Assembly: GCA_019828545.1 (NCBI GenBank)
Contig: JACVRA010000305.1
Location: 1-64,000 of the forward strand
From: Paracamarosporium sp. OC-R06-R3
Taxonomy: Eukaryota > Ascomycota > Dothideomycetes > Pleosporales > Didymosphaeriaceae
DNA length: 64,000 bases
Reading direction: 5' to 3'
Shown here piece by piece: positions 56,553 to 64,000 of the stretch. The translations under genes were made by a program, and so were the position numbers. Each line of letters begins with the position of its first letter. Positions within the stretch are counted from its first letter, which is position 1. The notes beneath the pieces were generated by a model. That model had not been told where the DNA came from. It saw nothing but the letters and a program-made list of their open reading frames with translations, and searched no databases.

Positions 56553-57743
56553 ATGAAGAAAGACCTAACTGGCAAAGTAAGAGATCAATCCTCACGCTTT
56601 ATTCAGCCCTTATCATTGAGTGCTGACCTGCTGAAAAGACGGCCTTTATCACTGGTGGTGCTGGAGGATTGGGAAGAGCGCTTGCGAAGGATCTAGCTAC
56701 TCGAGGTGAGTTTGAGCCATTTAGGTTGAGTTTTTGTGCTTATCATAGCTAGGTGCTCACATCACCCTCTTTTCCCGTAGTTATGATCCACTGGAAGAGG
56801 CAAGGGACGAAGTCCTCCCCTTCCGTCTCAACAAAACTCAAGATGTTAACTTTGTAACCGTTGACATGGGCTATGCCCAGAAGGTGAACACCCTCCCGTC
56901 GAATATTGCGCAGGACCGGAACTTCGGTCTCTGAACTACATTCGTAGGTCGATGAAGCTTTCAAATCACAGCCCAGGGTTCCCGACATAGTGTATTGCGT
57001 GGCAGGCGGCAATTACAATCAGAATGGCTTCTTCGTTGACCTCAGAGCAGAAGATCTTGAGGCCTGCATGCGCAACAACTACTTCTCCGCTGCCAACGCT
57101 GCCAAGTCTTTGATGGATATCTGGCTTGCTGAGGATGTGTCATCGCCAAAACCGCCACGACAAAGGCACCGACAGCTCATTTTCATCAACAGTGCCGCGG
57201 CGTTCCTCGGGCTCCCGGGATCGATTGCCTACACTAGTAAGTCCTGTACATTTCGCATCAGGTGATATTTGTGAACGTCCTTTAGCTTCCAAGGCCGCCG
57301 TACGTGCTTTAGCAGACACCCTCCGCCTGGAGGTCCTACGCCATGACACCGCAGAGTCGTACTATTCCATTCACTGCGCTTTTCCAGGAGACTTCGTCTC
57401 GCCAGGGTTTATGAAAGAGCAGGACACGAAAGTGCACTTGAACAAGACCATCCAAGGACTTCATCAACCTATTGAAAAGCTGATTGCCAAGTTCCCATCG
57501 TCGGAGAAGGTGGCGAGCATGATCATCAAGGCAGTTGACCGGGGCGACTTCATTGTCACGTACTCACTTGAACAACATGCTTTGTTCGCGAATATGATGG
57601 GTGCATCGCCGAAGAGGGGATGGGGCGTTGTTGATACAATTCTTCAGCCTTTGATGAGTTGGTTCATCATGCCGTATTTTCGATGGAAGTGGGAGAGTAT
57701 CACGAGAAAAGACGGCGAGCAGCTTCGCATGTCAAGGCAATGA
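56553..57743 (+). CDS. 3-ketosphinganine reductase-like SDR
   Basis: Short-chain dehydrogenase of 322 residues in five exons (56553-56576, 56639-56705, 56753-56883, 56948-57236, 57286-57743). NADPH loop TGGAGGLGRA, NAG-like CVAGG, NNYF, catalytic Ser in FINSAAAF, and YTTSK. The pattern FLGLPGSIAYTTSKAAVRALADTLRLEV followed by CAFPGDFVSPGFMKE corresponds to the TSC10/KDSR family, which reduces 3-ketosphinganine to sphinganine on the ER; the C-terminal hydrophobic WFIMPYFRWKW also fits TSC10. In fumonisin synthesis a dedicated 3-ketoreductase of this kind acts after the oxoamine synthase. Sharing a 310-bp promoter with that synthase strongly supports the same role here. The start is the only ATG in frame with the first donor. 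Confidence 0.9.
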
Positions 57744-58474
57744 TGGATGATGGAAAACTATTTTCTAGTATCGCCGCCTGTATCTTCCGCCTTTCGCTGA
57801 GCTTCCGGTGGCTGCACATAGCCAATGTACCCATTGCACTTTATCAGCTACTTTTTCCAGTACAACAACTGTGTATATATATCAATCCCATATCGAGGCA
57901 TTACTTATCATGTTATTAAGCTCACAGCAGTTGTACGACAGCCAAAGAATAAAAATAAGTTGTTTTATATGCGCCATTCAAATCTCAGGATCATAATCAA
58001 GCGCTGCTTTGGTGTCTTCAACCGCCGCTGAATGGTGTTCGGTCGCTCAGACGATTTCGATATCAAGGCGTGGATAAGCTCTTATGCGGCCTCGTTGCTA
58101 TTCATAACCATTAAAACACTTGTTACGCTGTTGACGAGGATCTCGACAGCTTGCCCGTGTATCTTGGCGAGAAACTGGAGGACGCGTAGAGGGACCAAGT
58201 TTTCGTAGACTTGAATGTAGTAAGTATTTTGAAGCAGCGGTATATAGATGAGAGGCGTGAGAAGATTGCTGATGTTCCCTAGCGGTGGTATTGTAGATAT
58301 CTAGGATAAGTGTCGGCGTAAGAAGTACGATCACGGGGTGGCTGGAGGATATGAGCTAGGCATGTCTCAGCAAGAATGACATGGAATAATCTACGAAGCA
58401 ACAATTTTTAGCCTACTAGTGTCTATTCGTGTAAGTAACAATTTTATTGGAGGCTATTTGACCGGTACCAAAAA
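57744..58474. other. Intergenic between convergent genes
   Basis: AT-rich spacer with 3' flanks of the reductase and the P450. No gene recognised. Confidence 0.5.
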
Positions 58475-60156
58475 TCATTTACCACCAATAAATGACGCAC
58501 CAACAATGTCTTCCCTCCCTCCATGGCCCAGCTCTTGACCCGGATGCCTTTGGGAAAGCTGTGCGTAAAATCCTTCAATGCGTACCATCCATACGCACTG
58601 ATGTCGGTACTCATTTTCCTTAGTCTGTTGCATGTTAAAGTTGCGTAAACAGGTTGGGACAAATTTGTAAATGCTAAACAAAGCAACGTGTTTGCCAATA
58701 CACGTCCTTGCTCCACCGCCAAATTGGAACATTGCTGCTCTCATGTCTCTTAGCTGAGCTGCAGAGGCCTCAAGCCATCGTTCTGGACGGAAGTCATCGA
58801 TATTATCGCCGAAGATTTCCGGGCGTCGCTGTAAGACCCATGGGTTGCATCCTACGATCGTGTTTCCAGGGATGTAGTGTCCAGCAATTTCTATACCTTG
58901 CGCAGGCACGACTTTTTCCTGTGTCATACCGACGGCAGGATGTAGTCTAAACGACTCTTGTATGACAGCGTCCAAGTATGTTAGCTTTTGAGCCTCTGGC
59001 CAGCTTACTTTTTTGTTCCGTCGCTCGATAATGATGCCATCTCTCACTGCTCCATCAATTTCTACCATGAGTTTACGGTACACAGATGGATGCTGCATTA
59101 AGTTGTGAAAGATGGCACTGAGCGTTATTGCGGTTGTCTCTGTCCCAGCAGTAATCATACTATTACATGTCGCCAGAACCTGCCCATTATCCATGAAGTC
59201 AGGATGGTCATATTCTGAGATTGAATTAGCTTCCTGCCTTCGATGTTTTGCGACACAGACGTACGAGCTTGGGTAAATTTGAGCAGGAAATCATGCGTTT
59301 TCCTCGATCCCCCCTCAAGGTTTCCTTCTTTTCGAACCTTTGCGAGCTCCCCAGCTCGATCTTCATTCTGCTGTAGGGCGAATCTTGTAGTGGGAAGAGT
59401 CACAGACTTGATCCAACCCCATTGTTGTAATCGCAGTCGGATCGGATTCTTAACCCAAACGAGATCAAGCCAAGGCATCTGCCCAATGGGTCCAGCGTAG
59501 GCGAGATTGGTCGCCATCGACTTGCAGACATTGCCAACATCCCGGTCGCCGTCGAGAAATCCCATGCGTTTGCTCCAAGTCAACTCTCCAATGACATCCA
59601 GTGCATAAAATTGCAGCCACCTATAGAAATTGCACTCTTTGTTGCTACCGCAATAACGTTGAATCGTTTGCTCAACGAAGGCATCCGTCGTTCTGTCCAC
59701 CAGTGGCTCGTACCCCCTCAAGTTTGTCATTGCAAATGCTCCATTAACACAGCGTCGATACTTGGCATGATAATCCTCATCCTTCGTGCTAAAGAGCGAG
59801 TGGATGCGCACGCCTTTGGCGATTGGCTGCTGAACGGGATAAAAGTCGCTCTTGGTCATGCCTTTGTTGAAGCCATAAATGACAGGGAGAGCTTTTGGGT
59901 CGGCGAAAGAGAGTGAATTTGGCCCTAAGCGCACAATGTCTCCATGCTTCCTGTGGAGACGCAGGTGCGTAAAGTGTGTTGCTCGACTCCAACTTTCAGC
60001 AAACCTCCACCAGTTGGTATATGCAGCCAATAATGGGCCGGGATACTTGTTGAGACCCTTATTGAACTTTTGGTAAGCAAGGAAAGCAGACAAGACTAGA
60101 AATAGTATTGTGGGCCAATATCTGGCCCCAAAAAGTAGTACGTTCAACGTTAACAT
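58475..60156 (-). CDS. Cytochrome P450 monooxygenase
   Basis: ER-anchored P450 of about 543 residues; exons 60156-59265 and 59214-58475, joined across a GTACGT...TCTCAG intron with a GCTAAT branch. N-terminal helix (TILFLVLSAFLAY) then KYPGP hinge, I-helix AGTETTA, ExxR in ESFRLHP, FRPERW and the heme loop FQFGGGARTCIGKHVA. It resembles the pisatin-demethylase-like fungal families. The C-terminus runs about 25 residues beyond the usual end. It may hydroxylate the product of either PKS. Its promoter lacks the CGG-CCG element but has one copy of the AGTCGGGTCC motif found in four copies upstream of the O-methyltransferase, so it may belong with the second PKS. Confidence 0.92.
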
Positions 60157-60531
60157 CTCAGAATGGTGCCTAGAAAATTGTGCCAGAGACGATAGTCGAC
60201 GAGGCGGTGAAAATCTACTGTTTCACACCAACTCTTGGGAAGGTATCCATTCCCAGAGTCTCGAAGTCGGCGCAATGGATACGACAATCATTGCTCCACA
60301 CCTTCGGTGCTTAGTCGGGTCCGTCACGTGCCATACCACAGGCAGATGTGCGACACATAGCTGGAAGATTTTAGGACGGGAACTTCGAATAAGTACACGA
60401 ATCTCTCTTTGGAAATTCAGGGCTTGTCAAGATTGCACTTGCGGGGAAATGCAAAGAAAAATATTAGAATGGAGATTACGATATTCTGGCTAGTTATGAC
60501 GAGGGTTATAAATTACTGTGTATATGCGTGT
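60157..60531. other. P450 promoter region
   Basis: Spacer between P450 start and O-methyltransferase stop, both leftward. Contains one copy of the second motif (60311-60322) next to a CACGTG E-box-like palindrome. Confidence 0.5.
60311..60322 (+). promoter_or_regulatory. Second-type motif TTAGTCGGGTCC
   Basis: TTAGTCGGGTCC followed by GTCACGTG, 155 bp upstream of the P450 start. The same word is present in inverted orientation at 62555-62567 (GGACCCGACTAAT) and in related form in three direct copies upstream of the O-methyltransferase. Confidence 0.45.
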
Positions 60532-62216
60532 TCAATTCATTTTTCCGTCCCTCACTTCTAGTACTATCTCGATGATAGAATTTGCACTTCGTGCAGGTTT
60601 GTGGATACTTTGGATGCGCATGCGAGGATCTGCTTTCCTAATGAGATCCTTCCAGTCACGAGCTTCTCGTTCCAGGGCGTTGAACTGTATCATCATCTCC
60701 ATGTCAGAACTGCGGAGCGTGCGTTCGACGGTAGAGCCTGCGGAACGTGGAGCCTTTCAGGTGAGGTTAGTCGGTAATTAGGTCCTCATGTGGAACGATT
60801 AGTTTCACTCACTGGCATCACCACGTCAATTATGATCAGCTTTTGGCCGGGTCGAAGGATGGAGGCGGTGTTGCGAAGCGCTAGGGTGGCATATTTATCC
60901 GACCTGTGGACCAGGGTAAACTTCGGCTTCGACAAACGAGAAGAGCAGTAGCTTGCGATGTCACTTACCAGTCATGAAGGATGTGACGGAAGATGTATGC
61001 TGACGCATTAGTGATTGGCTGGGTCTGTTCTAAGAAGTCGTACTCCTGGAAAGTGATGCGGCCCGAAAACTCCACTGGCAGCATCTTACGACCTTGAGCA
61101 ACCACTGTAGGTAGACTAGCATCAGCACATTAGTATATGGCATCTAATGGGGTCTTGAGTCTTACTCTTGCACGATAATAGTCAAGTTTGGGAACACATT
61201 AACCATCGCCTGTGCTGTAGCTGCCATACTACTCCCCCCAATATCCACAACAAGTGCTTGGTCACCTAGACCTCTCCAATCATAGCCACTCACAGTGTGC
61301 TTCAAGTCATATGGCTCCGTAGCTTGTAGTGCCTTCATTAAATTTGCAAATCTTATCTCACGGTGTCTGTTTTCTGGAAGTGCCAACAGACCGAAACGTG
61401 AGAGTTCACCATTCGAGTGCACGTGACTGAAAGCCGTCTGATCAAGTTCCTGAGAGTCTACGCCCCATCGTTTTGTAGCTGCCACTAACCCGAATGCTGC
61501 AGGTCCAGTCTCTTCCGTTCGCACGTCCACCCAGCTTCGAACGTACTCGGACGTTACGAGTTGTCTGCTTGAAGGCGTGTGTGCGATGCGCCCGGGGCTT
61601 GGCTCAGCAAAGACGTGACGTAGAGAGAGATAGCGGATCATCCTCTTCAAACGGTCAGGAGAGGTCTTAGTGACGGACGCAAGCTGAGGGTGAGATTAAC
61701 TACAGGATCAAATAAGGTACAAGTTTAAGACAAACTGACCTCTTCTATGGCCACTGTCCCATGAAGTGGGACAGCTTCGGCGATCTTAAAATGAGAGACA
61801 AAATGAAGAATAGAAATATCATGATAGCCCCAAGCCATCCACATGATGTTCTCTTTAGGGCCAGCTGCGAGAATTTGCATGTCGGCAGTAGCACCACGAA
61901 GCTTCGCTCGGACTTCCTGGATTTCATCTGGGAGGTCATTTGGATAGTCTTCGGGACCTTCAAGGTCGAAAGATGGTGGTGATAATGAATGCGCCGCGTA
62001 AAACTTGCTGAGGCTACGGGCGCTACTCAGTATCTCCTCAGCAAGTGCCACAAGATGCGTATGAACAGATGTGCCGTGGCTGGCGTCGTTCAAGGAAACG
62101 GTCTGGCTGGATGCTGATGACCTCGGTGGTGTCAAGAGTTCGTCAACGTCGTATGTTGGTGCAGATTTGATAGGCTCTGAATAGTCCGAAACTACCTCCG
62201 CATGGTGAATGACCAT
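60532..62216 (-). CDS. Fungal O-methyltransferase (AflP/COMT-like)
   Basis: SAM-dependent O-methyltransferase of about 430-440 residues with several introns. The N-terminal winged-helix dimerisation part spans 62216 to about 61740 (MAWGYHDISILHFVSHFKIAEAVP). The next exon carries the substrate-side region and SAM motif (LVVDIGGSSMAATAQAMVNVFPNLTIIVQE). Short later exons give YIFRHILHDW with the catalytic His, then LRPGQKLIIID, and a last exon with MEMMIQFNALEREARDWKDL. The stop is at 60532-60534. These enzymes methylate phenolic or enolic hydroxyls of polyketides. It lies between the P450 and the second PKS, all leftward, suggesting one pathway. Confidence 0.85.
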
Positions 62217-62864
62217 CCTTACTCAGGCGAATTATAGCGATGCTCAATGAAAGAGTTAGGGCACTAAAGGCACGAAAGGTCAATTGACATAGCTTAGTCT
62301 GAGGTGTATAATTTGAAGGCAATTATTCTGCAAATAGAAAGCCAAATCAATCTACATGACTTGTCGACTGGTCGTTGGCAAATCGCAACGGCGACAGTTT
62401 AGCTATTAGTCGGTCCCTGTCAGTTTGAGCTATCAGTCGGCCTCAGTCAACCTGGAACATTCTGTTCTGGGGTTAGCTACAAGTCGGTCCCGATTAGCCC
62501 CTGAAACAGCCCCATTCAAAATCCGCTAAACATGAGGTATGTGGCTGTCGAAGCGGACCCGACTAATGTGTCTTTTGGCCACACCAACGGTAATACAATG
62601 AGTCTTTCGAGTGAACAAATCAAGGGAATACATAGTTACAAGAGTTTGTACGAATGGATGTACCTGCCTAAGTAACATATATCAGAACCTTCGAGCTCAC
62701 AGGTATGTGCTGTTTGGCATAGGACCTCAAAGGTGAATTTAAGGTGTAGCAGGTAAACAAAATCATTGGCCTTGTCTTATGTTGATATCTTTAGCACAAC
62801 GAATGTAGCTTAGGGCCTGGTGGTCGCGATGACGGCATAGGTATATGCAAAGATTAAAGACAAT
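62217..62864. other. O-methyltransferase promoter region
   Basis: About 650 bp between the second PKS stop and the O-methyltransferase start. It holds a tandem repeat and four copies of the AGTCGG(G)(T/C)CC motif between 62401 and 62567. No coding exon. Confidence 0.5.
62395..62448. repeat. Tandem repeat with AGTCGG motif
   Basis: Two adjacent units of about 27 bases, each CAGTTT(G)AGCTAT-AGTCGG followed by CCT; a third partial unit (AGCTACAAGTCGGTCC) follows at 62475-62490 and an inverted copy at 62555-62567. Position 180-350 bp upstream of the O-methyltransferase start suggests clustered binding sites. Confidence 0.6.
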
Positions 62865-64000
62865 CTACGACAATATTGCCTGCGCAGAATGCTTTTCTCT
62901 CAATCTGTGTGCTGCCAACCTGCCAAGCTCTTCCATCGTGTTGCTAGGATTCGCTAATTCCAGAGCCGAAACCTCGATGCCAAATGTTTGTTTCCACCAG
63001 TTCCTAATTTCAATTGCTACCAACGAATCTGCGCCCATTGACGTCAGCGTCTGGTTGTTGCTGATGGAAGTATTCTCGATCATCAAAAAAGCTGACACCC
63101 GCTCTGCGATCTTTTCCGCAAGGAAATCCCCCGTCGCAGGGTCATCTAGCCTCTCGGGTTGAGTTGATAATGCAATGAGGAAACTACGTAAGCTCTCATT
63201 GCCCTGGTCAGAATTCTCTACTGTAGTGCCTTGGTTGACGCGGAAGATAGAGACGCGAGGGTCTGCTCGCCATGGAAACGCGTTCTGCGGGTCCGCCAGC
63301 GGCCGAATCATCTCGTTGAGGACTATCATCTGTGCAGGAGCTTTGTATTGCGAGTATTTCGTCGGCAAGGACAGTTTTATTGCTTGGGGTGACGATTGCT
63401 GTAAAGACAGTCTGAAGCATTCGAGGAACTCCGCCTCCGAGATGTAACGCGAAATGTCTTTCTCCATTCGCTCGGCAACATTCTTGTTTGATGCGACATA
63501 ACCAACATCACCAATAGCCATGATGTCCAGTACTGATGCGGGAAGACCTAATCCATGTCGATACTGTACGAACGAGTCGAGATATGTATTCGCAGCGGCA
63601 TAATTGGATTGGCCATATGAGCCCATCATACCGGCAGCGGAACTGCACAAAATGAAGAACTCCATGTCTTTGGGGAGCAATGTGTGCAGGTTCCACGTCC
63701 CCTGGACTTTAGGGGTGGTTGCAGTTGTCCATGATAGGTGATCCATGTTTAGAAAGCCGGTGTCACACAGTGACATAGCAAGCTGAACGACCCCGTTGAT
63801 GGGGCATCCGACTGTTTCGATCAAACGATGAACGATTTCTGCATCCGCAATGTCGCCTGCAACACAAAGTAGCTCGCACTCCTGCTCTCGCAGTTCTTCA
63901 ATGAAATCTTTGTGCTCCTGGCGTAGCCCCGCACTTGGCGACACCGCAACGAATCTTCGAGCCCCATGACGGACCATCCAGGAGACAATAGATCGGCCCA
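62865..64000 (-). CDS. HR-PKS, C-terminal part (KR-ACP), cut by window edge
   Basis: The last about 378 residues of an iterative HR-PKS that continues beyond 64000. The open frame extends to the edge without a start. The KR is visible from GRSIVSWMVRHGARR, with catalytic LCSSAAGMMG and SNYAAANTYLDSF, followed by a linker and an ACP with MGADSLVAIEIRNWW. The protein ends shortly after the ACP, so again there is no thioesterase. It differs clearly from the PKS at 28982 (for example ASVLDIMAIGDVGYV against ASVVDMGAVEDVGWI), so it is a second synthase, not a duplicate. Its partners are probably the adjoining O-methyltransferase and P450. Confidence 0.93.
   Translation of the reverse strand, partial: GRSIVSWMVRHGARRFVAVSPSAGLRQEHKDFIEELREQECELLCVAGDIADAEIVHRLIETVGCPINGVVQLAMSLCDTGFLNMDHLSWTTATTPKVQGTWNLHTLLPKDMEFFILCSSAAGMMGSYGQSNYAAANTYLDSFVQYRHGLGLPASVLDIMAIGDVGYVASNKNVAERMEKDISRYISEAEFLECFRLSLQQSSPQAIKLSLPTKYSQYKAPAQMIVLNEMIRPLADPQNAFPWRADPRVSIFRVNQGTTVENSDQGNESLRSFLIALSTQPERLDDPATGDFLAEKIAERVSAFLMIENTSISNNQTLTSMGADSLVAIEIRNWWKQTFGIEVSALELANPSNTMEELGRLAAHRLREKHSAQAILS

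Noticed and set aside
25641..60156. A ceramide synthase (LAG1) or SPT self-resistance gene in the cluster
   Set aside because: I looked for these because related clusters carry them, but no such protein is encoded in the window.
62395..62567. CRISPR-like repeat array
   Set aside because: Only two adjacent units plus scattered motifs, no regular spacers, and a eukaryotic context; these look like clustered promoter elements.
28982..64000. The second PKS as a duplicate of the first
   Set aside because: The KR-ACP regions differ throughout in sequence; they are distinct HR-PKS types.

Overview
The window is nuclear DNA of a filamentous ascomycete (Pezizomycotina). The signs are many short introns (about 45-65 bp, GT/AG with CTAAC/CTGAC-like branch points), several Zn2Cys6 regulators, fungal major facilitator families and iterative highly reducing polyketide synthases (HR-PKS). 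The style fits Dothideomycetes, but the sequence alone does not fix the genus. All intron calls are manual readings.

Region 1 (about 0.45-12.7 kb) looks like a sugar/sugar-acid catabolic island. It holds two sugar-type MFS transporters, an SMP-30 type lactonase, two Zn2Cys6 regulators, a D-2-hydroxyacid dehydrogenase and an HpcH/HpaI aldolase. The aldolase appears broken by an in-frame TAG and a damaged splice donor. Region 2 (13-25 kb) is accessory: a SAM methyltransferase, an HNH-type protein with an acidic tail, and two long divergent proteins of unknown function.

Region 3 (25.6-57.7 kb) is the most interesting part: a probable biosynthetic cluster for a sphingoid-base-like polyketide. 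It has a Zn2Cys6 regulator, an HR-PKS ending in ACP without a thioesterase, a PhyH-type dioxygenase, a 14-TM-type exporter, a SUR2-like sphinganine hydroxylase, a Myb regulator, a PLP alpha-oxoamine synthase and a 3-ketosphinganine-reductase-like SDR. These map onto polyketide chain synthesis, decarboxylative off-loading onto an amino acid, 3-keto reduction and hydroxylation, the logic known for fumonisin, AAL-toxin and sphingofungin pathways. A shared element CGG(A/G)TTCC-N4/5-CCG lies upstream of the regulator and in the PKS/PhyH, exporter/hydroxylase and synthase/reductase divergent promoters, with a further copy upstream of the Myb gene. A sugar transporter, a P-loop kinase, a transketolase and another Zn2Cys6 regulator are interleaved but lack this element.

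Region 4 (58.4-64 kb) holds a P450, an O-methyltransferase and the C-terminal end (KR-ACP) of a second HR-PKS that runs off the window. The P450 and O-methyltransferase upstream regions share a different repeated motif (AGTCGG(G)TCC), so this may be a second, adjoining pathway.
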